From positions 1 to 40,278 of the forward strand of contig JAEEKL010000210.1 of assembly GCA_016282395.1 (NCBI GenBank): DNA of 40,278 bases, read 5' to 3'. Every line of letters starts with the position of its first letter. The first letter of the stretch is position 1. Source of the stretch: Bacteroidales bacterium. GTDB lineage: Bacteria; Bacteroidota; Bacteroidia; Bacteroidales; WCHB1-69. This document shows positions 8,236-18,027 of this stretch, piece by piece. The position numbers and the translations under genes are program-made. Below the pieces are notes generated by a model. The model did not search any database and was not told the origin of the DNA. It was given only the letters and a program-made list of their open reading frames with translations.

Positions 8236-9177
8236 TTAAAACTCCCAGAGGTCGCTCTCGAATTTCCGAAGATTCTCCGTGATTCTTTCAGATTCGATAC
8301 GTTGGTCTCTCGAATTCGCAATATAATCATCTATTTGACGATCATACACATTTGACTCCTTGTAAATCAGGCTGGAGAAGTCACGTTTCCAAGTAATCAG
8401 ATCGTCAAAAGAGACGCGTGAGGCGTTATTCTTCACATTGAACACCTCCTGTTTAGCCAGGAAAGGACGGAGTTCATTGTAATAGATATAACCGAGTTTT
8501 CTCTTCATCATAACCGCCTTCACATCTTCATCATCTTGATTCTCATCATCATAGTAAGAGCTATTGTTGTTGGGCTTCTCATATTCGATGATGGGCTGGA
8601 GCATAAGAATCTGAACTCTGAAGGTGGAATATTGCTTGTCAAAATACCAAACCTCCTTCACATTATAGGAGATGATATCTTTAGGTTCTAACTGGGTGAC
8701 AAGTTCCTCTTCACCGATTTCCTCACCTGACTCGATATCAATTTTGGTGATTGTCTGCACATTGGCCACCAAGCCTTGCAGTTCATCGCGGGAATAAGGG
8801 AACGTACACATTTCATCGGAATAAACCGGCAAAACACCTTCCGTGCGTTCCGTATTAGCCATATCAATAGCATCGAAAATAGTCTGTCCAAGGCTTCTCC
8901 ATGTACCGCGAACTTCCGTGGGGAAATAGAGCGGATGGTTAACCTTCTCGCGCAAGTCTATAGTGCGCCAAACAGTCCAATAATACATCACATCAGCCTG
9001 ACGTACAGGCGGATATGCAATCGGTTCAGCAAACTCACCGATATTGACCTGTTCCCAAGGATATTCCATAGGGGCACGGACAGGTTGTTCCAGGGTGCTG
9101 CCTTCTGTTTCATCCTCCTGTGCGAAGACGAAACAGACGGCAAACAGCATCATTGTTAATAATGTGAACTTTTTCAT
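8236..9177 (-). CDS. porN: Type IX secretion protein PorN/GldN
   Basis: 313 aa with an N-terminal signal peptide (MKKFTLLTMMLFAVCFVFAQ). The body matches GldN: YPPVRQADVMYYWTVWRTID, REKVNHPLYFPTE, NVKEVWYFDKQYSTFRVQIL and GYIYYNELRPFLAKQEVFN. PorN is the periplasmic partner of the lipoprotein PorK. Together they form the rings that link the PorL-PorM motor to the outer-membrane parts of the T9SS. It is the last gene of the por block, 22 nt after porM, and is followed by a strong terminator. An acidic asparagine-rich insert (NNNSSYYDDENQDDED) near residue 210 is a probable disordered loop. Confidence 0.95.
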   Translation of the reverse strand: MKKFTLLTMMLFAVCFVFAQEDETEGSTLEQPVRAPMEYPWEQVNIGEFAEPIAYPPVRQADVMYYWTVWRTIDLREKVNHPLYFPTEVRGTWRSLGQTIFDAIDMANTERTEGVLPVYSDEMCTFPYSRDELQGLVANVQTITKIDIESGEEIGEEELVTQLEPKDIISYNVKEVWYFDKQYSTFRVQILMLQPIIEYEKPNNNSSYYDDENQDDEDVKAVMMKRKLGYIYYNELRPFLAKQEVFNVKNNASRVSFDDLITWKRDFSSLIYKESNVYDRQIDDYIANSRDQRIESERITENLRKFESDLWEF

Positions 9178-9199
9178 AATTGTATTTGATTTTGATTTA

Positions 9200-10828
9200 C
9201 TATCTTACACGAACGGAGAATTCATCCAAAGTGCGGCTTCCAGCCTCAGAAGAGACCTTTATGTCGCTGAAATAGATGACCGTGTTGGCGGAAGCCTTCT
9301 GGATGGCGGCTTTTGCTTTCTCGCTCAGCGCACCGCCCTGACAAACAATGGCAGGTTCTTCCATACCTTTGACCACAAGGATCACACGATAGGAGTTAAC
9401 AGACCATTTCAAGTCGTACACAAAGTCATCGCCCATCGTGGCACGAATGACAGGGTTGGCCAGAATTTCGGCTTTGGCGCGTTTGCCACCACGGATGTTG
9501 GCACCCAATACCGCACGGGGATCCGGAACACGTTTCACACGGAACGTGGTGGAGCCCATGGTTTTAGTGGATTCACCGACCTTTGCAGCAACGGTCGCTG
9601 TCACAGTCTTTCCAATCAGAGAAGCGGGAACGCTCACGTTGAACTTGCCACCACCTTGGGAGGAAGCATTGCAACCCGGGAACGAAACGCTCAATTTGTC
9701 GGGAGACACAGGACCAGACACAGACACCGGGTTTGCGATACCGGCATAAAGCACGTTCATCTTATCCGCAGCAATGGTGGCAGAAGGAGTCAACACCGTG
9801 TATTTGTCTCTGAAACCATAGTATTTAGGTTGACCATTGGGATCCATAATCTTAATCAAACCAGCGTACTTCTGCTCTCCAGTGCCACCGGTACCGATTT
9901 TCAGCTTAACAAGACCATTTTCGCCTTCCAATTTGGTAGCGCCTGCGAGACCTTCTTCTGTAAGAGTGTCAGCACCCATCTTGTAATAGACCTCTGGTGT
10001 TGATTTGCTGTCGTAAGCGGCCACAATAATGTCAGCCTCGTATGAGTCGCCAGAGAAGACCATTTGGGATTTCGGGATAGAGCGGCCCGACACGTTGTCG
10101 AACTTGAAGTCATCGGCACTAATGGAAGCCTTGAGGTAGTTGAGCATAACAGACTCGGCATTTTTCACCTCTCCGATCATCTTGTTTAACAAGGTAGCGG
10201 AAGCTGCGGCGATGATATGGTCAAAGTTGTGGGTTTCCCAGTCTTGTTTTTCCTTATCATTGCTCAGGTAAGTGGCATCAACGTTAAGACCCATAGCTTC
10301 TTCCAAACGTTTCTGATCCTCTTTTTTGGCAAGTTTCAGGACATTCGCTTTATACTTCTTGATTTCTTCCTTCAGTTTTTTGGCATTACCCTTGTTAATC
10401 ATATAGTCCGTGGGGATGTCGAAATTGTCTTTTTTGACAATATCACCCACAGATTTTATCGTCTTAACCTTCTTGCCTTCAACTTCCTTTTCTACCAAAG
10501 AATCGCCATCAACGGTAAAAATCAGATCATTGCGCATCTTCTCAATGTATTTCACCATGGCATTAGATTCCTTTTTCAGAATCTGAGCTTTTCCGTATGC
10601 TTCGTCAACTTTCGCGCCTAAAATTGTCTTCTGACCAACGAACCACTGGTAGTCATTGGCATTCTGGTTGGCAGCGATGTTGGTGGAGGTAACCAAAGTG
10701 TCATCCACGACCACAAAAGCATCCAGAATGTTAGCAGAAACATTCAATGCCAACATGGCGGTGTACACCAGGTACATCATCTGTATCATTTTCTGTCTCG
10801 GGGTTTCCGGACAATTTGTTGCACCCAT
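9200..10828 (-). CDS. porM: Type IX secretion motor protein PorM/GldM
   Basis: 542 aa. The N terminus, MGATNCPETPRQKMIQMMYL, and the single transmembrane helix at about 14-35 are characteristic of GldM. The long periplasmic part comprises four beta-rich domains that form the shaft. GldM and GldL form the inner-membrane proton-driven motor, in which a GldM dimer sits inside a GldL pentamer. The C-terminal part (ILANPVIRATMGDDFVYDLKW ... FSVRVR) fits the GldM C-terminal domain that meets the PorK/N rings. The spacing is 48 nt to porL upstream and 22 nt to porN downstream, consistent with one operon. Confidence 0.96.
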   Translation of the reverse strand: MGATNCPETPRQKMIQMMYLVYTAMLALNVSANILDAFVVVDDTLVTSTNIAANQNANDYQWFVGQKTILGAKVDEAYGKAQILKKESNAMVKYIEKMRNDLIFTVDGDSLVEKEVEGKKVKTIKSVGDIVKKDNFDIPTDYMINKGNAKKLKEEIKKYKANVLKLAKKEDQKRLEEAMGLNVDATYLSNDKEKQDWETHNFDHIIAAASATLLNKMIGEVKNAESVMLNYLKASISADDFKFDNVSGRSIPKSQMVFSGDSYEADIIVAAYDSKSTPEVYYKMGADTLTEEGLAGATKLEGENGLVKLKIGTGGTGEQKYAGLIKIMDPNGQPKYYGFRDKYTVLTPSATIAADKMNVLYAGIANPVSVSGPVSPDKLSVSFPGCNASSQGGGKFNVSVPASLIGKTVTATVAAKVGESTKTMGSTTFRVKRVPDPRAVLGANIRGGKRAKAEILANPVIRATMGDDFVYDLKWSVNSYRVILVVKGMEEPAIVCQGGALSEKAKAAIQKASANTVIYFSDIKVSSEAGSRTLDEFSVRVR

Positions 10829-10876
10829 ATCTCAATTAAATTTAATTAGTTAATAGGTTAATGAACTAAATGAAGA

Positions 10877-11623
10877 TTACTTCATTGCGGCGAGCATGTT
10901 GCCGTAAACGTTACTTAATTTGGATATGTTATGGGTTAATTTGTCCATTTCAGCCTTGAAGCTGTTTGTCTGCTCCATGGACTTGGCAGTCTGATCGTAT
11001 GCAACCGCCAGTTGTGAAACAGCCGTGGTGGCTCTCTTCACACTTTCGATGTAAGCTGCGGTAGCACCACCATCGGTTTCAAGATTGGCAGCAACCTTGT
11101 CATATTTCAAGGTCAGATTGCGGATAGACTCGGAAGCTTTCTGCAGGCTGGCAGTGTAATTGTCGGTGGAGACAACAGCGTCGGAGACACCGGCCAGTTT
11201 ATGGGCATTATCGCTCAGGTTGCGCATACCAGACGCAAGGCTTTCCATCAATTCGGGACCAATTTTAGCCTCTTCAAGCATCTTGTCAAGTGCTTGGGTG
11301 GGAGTCAATGAATCAGACTTCACTTGTTGCTTTTTGTCTCGGCGGGATTTCTTCGTCTCTTCTTCAAGTTCTATATCCGTACCTGTGGCCAACTCGGGAT
11401 AAACCAGTGCCCAGTTATACTCCACATGAAGCGGTTCGAATGCAGAGAAGAAGAAAATGACAGACTCAATACCCATACCTAAAATCAGCATGATGTTTGC
11501 GCCCGGCAAGTGCAAAATTTTGAACAAGGCACCAAGAATGACGACGGAAGCACCCCAGCCGTACAACTTTGCCATAAAGTTCTTGTAACCTTTTGTCCTG
11601 ACGATTTGATCAATCTTACTCAT
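10877..11623 (-). CDS. porL: Type IX secretion motor protein PorL/GldL
   Basis: 248 aa. Two transmembrane helices at about 22-37 and 44-62 are joined by the LPGANIM turn. A cytoplasmic tail rich in coiled coil follows (ASGMRNLSDNAHKLAGV..., LTHNISKLSNVYGNMLAAMK). In GldL the helices form the pentameric stator, and ionisable residues in them carry protons. The equivalents here appear to be K35, H38, E53 and E63, since ESVIFFFSAFEP matches the family's TEALIFxLSAFEP. It sits 59 nt after porK and 48 nt before porM. A truncated relative lies at 25244-25456. Confidence 0.96.
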   Translation of the reverse strand: MSKIDQIVRTKGYKNFMAKLYGWGASVVILGALFKILHLPGANIMLILGMGIESVIFFFSAFEPLHVEYNWALVYPELATGTDIELEEETKKSRRDKKQQVKSDSLTPTQALDKMLEEAKIGPELMESLASGMRNLSDNAHKLAGVSDAVVSTDNYTASLQKASESIRNLTLKYDKVAANLETDGGATAAYIESVKRATTAVSQLAVAYDQTAKSMEQTNSFKAEMDKLTHNISKLSNVYGNMLAAMK

Positions 11624-11682
11624 TTGTTTGATTTTTTTAAGTTAATGATTATTGTTTGTTGAAAAATTTCGTTTGTTGATTT

Positions 11683-13113
11683 TTAATACACGTGTGATGC
11701 GCTCTTACTATTGTTGTCGCCTCTCTGACGGCCCATGTAGGACTGAACATTACGGAAGCCGATGTAGGACTTGCAAGTATCCTGATAATCGTAAGTACGA
11801 GCATACACGGTGGTGAAATAGCTGACATCCTTCCAAGAGCCGCCGCGGATCACTTTTCTTTTCTTCACAGGAGAATCATCCTTGGTGGCATAATAGACGT
11901 ATGACGGGTTCATGTCGTGGGTGAAATTAGTGGCCGCCTCGTCGTAAGCGTCCTCGCACCATTCCGCCACATTGCCGCTCATATCGAACAAGCCCCAATC
12001 GTTGGGATGGTAGTGTGCCACAATACCGGGATAGAAGTTGTCGTCGGCGATATAGTTACCGCGCTGCGGCTTGAAGTTGCTCAAGAAACAGCCGTTCCTG
12101 TTGGTAGTGTAAGGGCCGCCCCAAGGATAGGGCACCAGCGGGTTGCCGCCGCGGGCCGCCCATTCCCACTCCGCCTCCATAGGCAGACGGAACTCTTGCT
12201 CAAACGCATAGTCCTTGCCGGCCAGCCATGACATGCGGAGCTGTGTTCTCCAGCTGGAGAACGCCTTGGCCTGACGCCAACTGACTCCCACGACCGGGTA
12301 ATTGTCGTATTGCGGGTTATTGAAATAGTTCATCAGCATCGGTTCGTTGTAAGAATAGACAAAATCGTGTGCCCAGCATAATGTGTCAGGATAGATGTTC
12401 ACCACCTCGTGCTTGATGAAGCGCTGCCATCCGTTGCCCATACTGCTGGGACGATTGGCATAGAGGCCACCAAGGTCATCTCCCTCCTTGTCAAACTCCT
12501 TGTATGACGCACCGAAATTTTCCGGATTCTTGGGGTCTCGGTAATTGCGGTAATCAATCCACCAATACTCATAGTTGAGCATCGAAGAGTTGATCTGGTT
12601 GGCACCGTAATGATAGTACCGGGTGTTCACCTTTTTGAACAAGGGGGACAAGGCAGCCTGAACCTCCTCGTTGTCAGAGTTCCAAGGGATTTTCTCTTTC
12701 CAATTGATTAACTTCGGTTCGATAATCTCGCCCTCGTTCTCGCCTTTCTCGTATTTCAGATAATGGCCGAATTTCTCCTCGTCGGTGATCTCAGCGTCAC
12801 CTAACAGTGTATGGGCGATGGAATCGCGTACCCAATATACAAACTGGCGGTACTCGTTGTTGGTGATTTCCGTCTCATCCATCCAGAACGCGGCCACGGT
12901 CACATTCTTGGACTGCTGGGTGAGTGCGAAAGGGACATCCTGGTCACCGCCGCCCATCACATAATGGCCGGTCGGGACATAAACCATCCCGTAAGGTTCC
13001 AAATCGAGGAAATCAGGACGATCCTTAACGCCGACGAGTTGCCCGTCGCCGCCGTTTTTACACGACACCATCAACACAAATGCCGCTGCAAGCAAAATGA
13101 TTACCCGTTTCAT
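11683..13113 (-). CDS. porK: Type IX secretion lipoprotein PorK/GldK
   Basis: 476 aa. A lipoprotein signal peptide ends in a lipobox (LMVSC, Cys at about 18). The body has a formylglycine-generating-enzyme/sulfatase-modifying fold: GMVYVPTGHYVMGG, AFWMDETEITNNEYRQFV, RLPMEAEWEWAARGG, WGLFDMSGNVAEWCEDAYD and KVIRGGSWKD. Known GldK/PorK proteins use this fold structurally, forming outer-membrane-attached rings with PorN, rather than catalytically. The large insert around residues 130-230 is typical of GldK. It lies between porP (48 nt) and porL (59 nt). Confidence 0.96.
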   Translation of the reverse strand: MKRVIILLAAAFVLMVSCKNGGDGQLVGVKDRPDFLDLEPYGMVYVPTGHYVMGGGDQDVPFALTQQSKNVTVAAFWMDETEITNNEYRQFVYWVRDSIAHTLLGDAEITDEEKFGHYLKYEKGENEGEIIEPKLINWKEKIPWNSDNEEVQAALSPLFKKVNTRYYHYGANQINSSMLNYEYWWIDYRNYRDPKNPENFGASYKEFDKEGDDLGGLYANRPSSMGNGWQRFIKHEVVNIYPDTLCWAHDFVYSYNEPMLMNYFNNPQYDNYPVVGVSWRQAKAFSSWRTQLRMSWLAGKDYAFEQEFRLPMEAEWEWAARGGNPLVPYPWGGPYTTNRNGCFLSNFKPQRGNYIADDNFYPGIVAHYHPNDWGLFDMSGNVAEWCEDAYDEAATNFTHDMNPSYVYYATKDDSPVKKRKVIRGGSWKDVSYFTTVYARTYDYQDTCKSYIGFRNVQSYMGRQRGDNNSKSASHVY

Positions 13114-13161
13114 ATTTGTTTCTTTTTTAATTTTCAGTTATTAACGATCGTATGTTTGTTT

Positions 13162-14214
13162 TTAGTATCTATTCTTATAAATATAACGTGAATTTCCGTA
13201 TCCTGAGAACACTTCGGGCTTGTAAATGTCAAAGCAATAGCGAACCATAACCTCTATGTCACCGAAACTGCGATGTTTCTTATATGCGAGGGAGTTGGTA
13301 GTGAAACTGTAGGAAACACCGAGGTCAAGCCCTTTGAGATAGATGTTGGAGGAGTTGTGGAAAGGACGGGCACCGAAGGCGAGGGATACAGCATCTTGGA
13401 AACGGTATCCGAGACCGCCCCAATAAACGCCGTTGTAACGCGCCAGCGCCAGTATCTCCCATTGGAATGTCTTGAAGTCGGTCTTCACCAAAGCCTGTGG
13501 AATCAACTCCCAATTGGGGTTAACCGGCAACACCCATGTGTAGCCGCCATGTACATACAATTGAGAAGAGCGGGTCGGACCGTACTCGCCAGACACCCGA
13601 AGCACCTGATTCTTGTCGAACAATGCCGCAATTTGTGTCCAACCGGCACCCACATACCATTGGTCAGCCTTATACATAACGCCAAAATTGAAATCCAAGT
13701 CCAGCGTGGATTCGGACAACCGGTCTATAATGGGGTCTCCTGGTTGAATTGGAGTCAGGGGATCCGGCTTGATGGCCTGATTGTACAACGACACCTGAGC
13801 ACCAATGCCCAAATGCCCTCCGCCAAGACGAAGCTTGTACGCATAGCCTATCTTTATGCCAGTGTTGCTATAAATGCCGATTCTGTCATGAACCAAGGTC
13901 ACCCCTAAAGATCCATGCAGTTTTTTCAGATAAGATTCGATGCTGAAAAGAAAGTCCTGCGGCGCGGAACGGAAAAGTGAATCGTTGTTGATTGTCGTAC
14001 TTGATGAAGAAGCATCCCCCCAGCCCAGATATTTGTTGTTGTAATCCGCCGTAAAACACAACGTGTTATGCTGCTCTCCTATTCCGCCAGCATTATAATA
14101 GGAGGTCACCCACGGGAAAAAGGTGAATTGTGCGTCATCTTGTGCAAAACCTGACATCGTGACAAGCATTGCCATTAGCACCAACAGACCAACTTTTTGT
14201 ACACGTTTCTTCAT
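13162..14214 (-). CDS. porP: PorP/SprF-family type IX secretion outer-membrane protein
   Basis: 350 aa with a signal peptide (ending about GFAQDD). The family pattern is clear: FFPWVTSYYNAGGIGEQ, then repeated beta-strands such as GIKIGYAYKLRLGGGHLGIG and LDLDFNFGVMYKADQWYVGAG, and a C-terminal GLDLGVSYSFTTNSL ... SFGDIEVMVRYCF. SprF/PorP members are outer-membrane beta-barrels of 14 or so strands that partner with T9SS cell-surface proteins and, in the por operon, with the PorK/N ring. It is the first gene of the block. The 148-nt leader between its ATG and the promoter box at 14366 is A/T-rich with no recognisable gene. Confidence 0.93.
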   Translation of the reverse strand: MKKRVQKVGLLVLMAMLVTMSGFAQDDAQFTFFPWVTSYYNAGGIGEQHNTLCFTADYNNKYLGWGDASSSSTTINNDSLFRSAPQDFLFSIESYLKKLHGSLGVTLVHDRIGIYSNTGIKIGYAYKLRLGGGHLGIGAQVSLYNQAIKPDPLTPIQPGDPIIDRLSESTLDLDFNFGVMYKADQWYVGAGWTQIAALFDKNQVLRVSGEYGPTRSSQLYVHGGYTWVLPVNPNWELIPQALVKTDFKTFQWEILALARYNGVYWGGLGYRFQDAVSLAFGARPFHNSSNIYLKGLDLGVSYSFTTNSLAYKKHRSFGDIEVMVRYCFDIYKPEVFSGYGNSRYIYKNRY

Positions 14215-14365
14215 ATCACATTCGAATTGTTTTATACACCAATTTACTAACTATCAGCGTATTATGCAATTCTCTCCTTCTTAATTTCTTACATTTTCCA
14301 TTCATATACGACCACTCCACTTAAAAAGTTACACAATACACTTTAAGCCTAATTTTTTGAAGTGA

Positions 14366-14373
14366 CAAAAATA
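14366..14373 (-). promoter_or_regulatory. Candidate -7 promoter box of the porPKLMN operon
   Basis: The minus strand reads TATTTTTG followed by TCAC, 151 nt before the porP ATG, in a 290-nt A/T-rich spacer that otherwise shows no gene or clear hairpin. It is the only TAnnTTTG match in that spacer. The long 5' leader makes the assignment less sure than for other genes here. Confidence 0.5.
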
Positions 14374-14504
14374 ACATATTTTTTGATTTGTTTCCCCGAT
14401 TTTTCAATTTTCCTTGAATAATTACCAACCGAACAAACAAACAACTTAATATCAGACATTTACAAACAAAAACAGCTGCAGCAATCTGAATTTCAACTAT
14501 TTGA

Positions 14505-17500
14505 CTAAAACAAAGCATTCAATGTGATGGAACCCGTGTGTATCACCGCATGGTTCTGCATGGCACGACCCTGATATTGTAACACAAACTGAAGAAACTG
14601 GCTGACAGACACTTGGCAATTCACTGTCCAAAGCAAATTCCCGCCCAAAGAAAGTCCTTCCAAGAGAAAGTAGGACACAGCGGAACTTTCCTCAACTGCC
14701 CCTTTCATTAGCACATACTCGGCTGAAAATGAAACAGTTCCTTTATTTAACCATCGGTACATCCAAGATGTCTCAAAACGATACTTGTGCACAAATTCTT
14801 TGTCCTGAAGATTCCTTTTGTTGACGTATTGTCCGGACAAAGAACCTGTTAATTTGTTTCTGTATTGCAGCTGGATGAGGGCATCTGCAGTATATGCCTC
14901 CACTAAATACTGTCGTGAAGCAAAACAGGTTGAACTGTTCTGCGTTTTCCTATGTTGAAACGAGGTTTGCAAATACAGCATCTCAACAGGAGTACTTTTA
15001 AGCACAATTTCTTGCATCCCAACACGATTGCATTCCAATCCATAATACAAGAACTGAGTGTTTTCCGTCTTTTGGACAATAAAATCAAAAGCGAACTTGT
15101 CATTGCTGTTGTTAAATGAAAAGGTATTTGTTAGATTAAAGCGGTCGGCAACGAGATTCGTATCCTCAATATTGCAAGGAAACGGATTGAACATCATTGA
15201 CTTATGTTTCAGCGATGTATTCAATGCCAGTACATCCTGGAATCTTGAAAGAAACTTTCTGAATCCTTTTTTGGTTCCCCAAGCAGTAGCCGGACGCAGC
15301 TGCACACTCTGGGTCCATTTGCTCTCATAGACGTTGACATAATCCGTGCCGGCAATCCAAACTTTGATGTATTCGGCCTCATCAGGGAAAAGGGCGATTT
15401 CAAACTCGTCAAGTTCCTCTATGCCGTTGCTATTGTAATCTTTCCAGAGATGAGTCCCCTGCCCTGCCGCTACCTTGATGTACGTGAACGTCTTCTTAAG
15501 TTCCATTCCGCTACCTGTCTCGTAATACAAATTGACCGTCAGCACGTTCTTGAGAAACCGACCCGTATATCGGACATCCCCGACGAAATAGTGTTCCGCA
15601 TTACGGACAGAATCCATCAGTGACTGATGACGGTAAGTAGCATTCAATGCGAAACTCTGGTTCCGGATCTGGGCGAAACGATATTGCGCCTTCACTTCAT
15701 GAATCAGCAGATGAGTGTGCATCTTCTGTGTGTCAGGAGTGAACTCCACGCGGTTCTTGTACGCAAACAGAAAATGGTGTTTCGCATTCTCCGCACTTCC
15801 TATTGTAGCGTTCAACTCGTTGAAAGCAAAACTGTTAAGTCTTAACAATTGTCGCACTGCATCCTTGAAGACATTATGTTCCAACAGGTTGTCAAACCCA
15901 ACAGTGAAATTTTTCCAACTTTTTGTAAGAAAAACAGACGACACTAAATAACGGCTTCTTTGGATGGAATCTTTAGTGAGGAGATAGCTCGTTCGTGTTT
16001 TCAGTTGCCAATTTTTCCACTTGTCGGCAGTTGTCAGCTCGTTCCGCAAAGCAAACACATCGTCAAGCCTGTCAAAAAAGTTTGCATGATAAAACAACTG
16101 GTGCCGATTCTGTTTTGTCAGAGCAATTCCGGCATCTATCAGCCAGTCAGAGTTATTCGTGGAATAATCTGACGAAAGGTTATACTGTCGGGCGAACTCC
16201 ACATCACGGAACGATTCAAATGGCGTGAAGTTCTTATGCACAAACTGCAACTGAAGTTGGCTCGTCAGAAGCCATGGCAACGAATCCCGTATGGAGTGCA
16301 ACGTTTCTATATCATTGACATTCAAGCTATAAGAAAATCCAACATCATCATCCCTGTCTTTCTTGGAGAAAGTGTTTTGATCATAATGGGACAAGGCGAA
16401 CTCCGAATTGATTCGGGTGTTTTTTCGGGCGGAGAAATCCAGTCCAATCGTTGCCATTTGTTGGGAAATCGGAGTCGTAAGCATCAAGACTGGCTCATAC
16501 TCGCCTTGCGGGATGCCATCTTCCGGCGCGACCCATTCAAAAACACGACCGTTAGCCGTACTGCTCGCCAATCTGTAATTGCCCTTATGCGTACCCATAT
16601 AGCTAAACGACGGATTATATAATGTAGTGTTAGATTTAATAGAATATTTATATATTGTATATATAATATTATTGTAATTTGTATCTATTTTTTCATACAA
16701 AACCCTATCCGGCGAAAAAACGGCAGTGTCAACTACGGGAAAATATGCTGTCGTCCCGGCATCTCCCAAAACGGCAAGGAAACGTTTGTTTTCATTCGTC
16801 AGTTCAGGTTGAATCGACTGGTTTTTCAAATCCTGCTCATGGAAAAAATTAACGTATAACTTGAGCGGATGCTTTCCTTCTATTTCTAATTCATTATGAG
16901 TAAAAAGATTATATCGCGAGTAGTGACGATTGGTGTATTCAAACTCCACAATGATTCGCTTTTCAACAGAGACCAACATTTGAGGGGTGAAGGTAATCTC
17001 TGCTGTGTTGTAATCCACCACGTAGTCATGGTCAGCACCACGTGTAAGCAACTGTCCGTCAATGTAAACCCGTTCCGAACCCGCCACCATAACAATAGAG
17101 ACTTCCCCGTCAGCACCATATAGTTTGTAGGGCCCTTGCACACCGTTCTGCACAGTCAGATGCTGACGGGCGAACCGTCCTTTCGCCATGCCTCCGCCTG
17201 CCTGGTTGGTCATCTTCAGGTTTTGTTTCGGTTGGGAAGTCACTCTGGCATCCAAGCCCAAGATGTTCCGCGAGACCCGCAAAAAACGGTCATCACGAAG
17301 ACTCAATAGTACATCGCCTGCATTGACGGTTGCTATTTCTTTTATTTTCAGGGCAATAAAGACACTGCTGATATCCTGTAGGGTTTGAGTGTTCCCTTCC
17401 GGCTGAATCGGGATATTCTTGTCAGAGACAGAGGCCATAATTTCCACATCATCAGACAATTTACCAGTAATCTGGAGGTTAAGGGCGGAATTAAGCACAA

Positions 17501-17948
17501 GATCCTGATTTGTGCCCACCGTCACACCGCGTGAAATCGCTCCATTCGTATATAATTCATTGTCATTCAACACATTTTTCAAAGAAGGAAGGGGGTAATC
17601 GGCGGTTTGGTGCCGGTAGTGCCTCTGTTCGATGTCACGGGAAAACTTATGCGCCACGGGAAGTGACAGGTCGGTCGGATAAACCTCGTACTGAACAAAA
17701 ATCCGTTTACCCAAAAGGGAGGAATCCAGCAGATAGAAAGTGGCGGTCAACGGATCGAGACGATATTGGGAACGTTGCAGTTCCTGAATCTGGAACGTGT
17801 TCGGGATAATGGAACATGTATCGATGCGCAAACTCATCGAATCCGCTGAAAAATGTCGGATCCGCAATGTGGGATTCTCCTGCGCATTGACATAATTGCA
17901 GCAAAGAAAACCGAGAAGAGCCGGTATGACGAGTAGTTTTTTTATCAC
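14505..17948 (-). CDS. Large uncharacterised outer-membrane beta-barrel-like protein with SprA-like motifs
   Basis: About 1147 aa from a GTG at 17948. The TTG one codon earlier lies inside a TATTTTTG-like string and is the alternative. A signal peptide is present (about VIKKLLVIPALLGFLCCNYVNAQ). Residues 130-230 include ISRGVTVGTNQDLVLNSALN, SVSDKNIPIQPEGNTQ and a RNILGLDARVTSQP strand. Near residue 300 is VYIDGQLLTRGADHDYVVDY followed by EITFTPQ, similar to repeats in the T9SS translocon SprA. Near residue 838 is a calcium-loop-like DYNSNGIEELDEFE. The rest is alternating aromatic strands, and the protein ends in LNALF, with a terminal Phe like many outer-membrane barrels. It lies between tktC (divergent) and the por operon. 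The role is unknown; a T9SS or surface function is inference. Confidence 0.7.
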   Translation of the reverse strand: MIKKLLVIPALLGFLCCNYVNAQENPTLRIRHFSADSMSLRIDTCSIIPNTFQIQELQRSQYRLDPLTATFYLLDSSLLGKRIFVQYEVYPTDLSLPVAHKFSRDIEQRHYRHQTADYPLPSLKNVLNDNELYTNGAISRGVTVGTNQDLVLNSALNLQITGKLSDDVEIMASVSDKNIPIQPEGNTQTLQDISSVFIALKIKEIATVNAGDVLLSLRDDRFLRVSRNILGLDARVTSQPKQNLKMTNQAGGGMAKGRFARQHLTVQNGVQGPYKLYGADGEVSIVMVAGSERVYIDGQLLTRGADHDYVVDYNTAEITFTPQMLVSVEKRIIVEFEYTNRHYSRYNLFTHNELEIEGKHPLKLYVNFFHEQDLKNQSIQPELTNENKRFLAVLGDAGTTAYFPVVDTAVFSPDRVLYEKIDTNYNNIIYTIYKYSIKSNTTLYNPSFSYMGTHKGNYRLASSTANGRVFEWVAPEDGIPQGEYEPVLMLTTPISQQMATIGLDFSARKNTRINSEFALSHYDQNTFSKKDRDDDVGFSYSLNVNDIETLHSIRDSLPWLLTSQLQLQFVHKNFTPFESFRDVEFARQYNLSSDYSTNNSDWLIDAGIALTKQNRHQLFYHANFFDRLDDVFALRNELTTADKWKNWQLKTRTSYLLTKDSIQRSRYLVSSVFLTKSWKNFTVGFDNLLEHNVFKDAVRQLLRLNSFAFNELNATIGSAENAKHHFLFAYKNRVEFTPDTQKMHTHLLIHEVKAQYRFAQIRNQSFALNATYRHQSLMDSVRNAEHYFVGDVRYTGRFLKNVLTVNLYYETGSGMELKKTFTYIKVAAGQGTHLWKDYNSNGIEELDEFEIALFPDEAEYIKVWIAGTDYVNVYESKWTQSVQLRPATAWGTKKGFRKFLSRFQDVLALNTSLKHKSMMFNPFPCNIEDTNLVADRFNLTNTFSFNNSNDKFAFDFIVQKTENTQFLYYGLECNRVGMQEIVLKSTPVEMLYLQTSFQHRKTQNSSTCFASRQYLVEAYTADALIQLQYRNKLTGSLSGQYVNKRNLQDKEFVHKYRFETSWMYRWLNKGTVSFSAEYVLMKGAVEESSAVSYFLLEGLSLGGNLLWTVNCQVSVSQFLQFVLQYQGRAMQNHAVIHTGSITLNALF

Positions 17949-17974
17949 CAAAAATATCTGACAAATAAATGCGG

Positions 17975-17982
17975 CAAAGATA
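17975..17982 (-). promoter_or_regulatory. -7 promoter box of the large barrel-like gene
   Basis: The minus strand reads TATCTTTGCCGC, 26 nt before the GTG start. Only 21 nt separate it from the oppositely oriented tktC box, giving a compact divergent promoter pair. Confidence 0.7.
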
Positions 17983-18003
17983 ACTCTCTTTTCTCAAATT
18001 TCG

Positions 18004-18011
18004 TATTTTTG
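18004..18011 (+). promoter_or_regulatory. -7 promoter box of the transketolase subunit gene
   Basis: TATTTTTGCAGC ends 16 nt before the ATG at 18028, leaving a leader of roughly 10 nt. There is no Shine-Dalgarno sequence. Confidence 0.7.
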
Positions 18012-18027
18012 CAGCAAATTTTTTGGC

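Noticed and set aside
9044..10003. 319-aa plus-strand open frame opposite porM/porN
   Set aside because: Antisense of GldM and GldN, both strongly supported. The composition is typical of a shadow frame, with many His and Arg.
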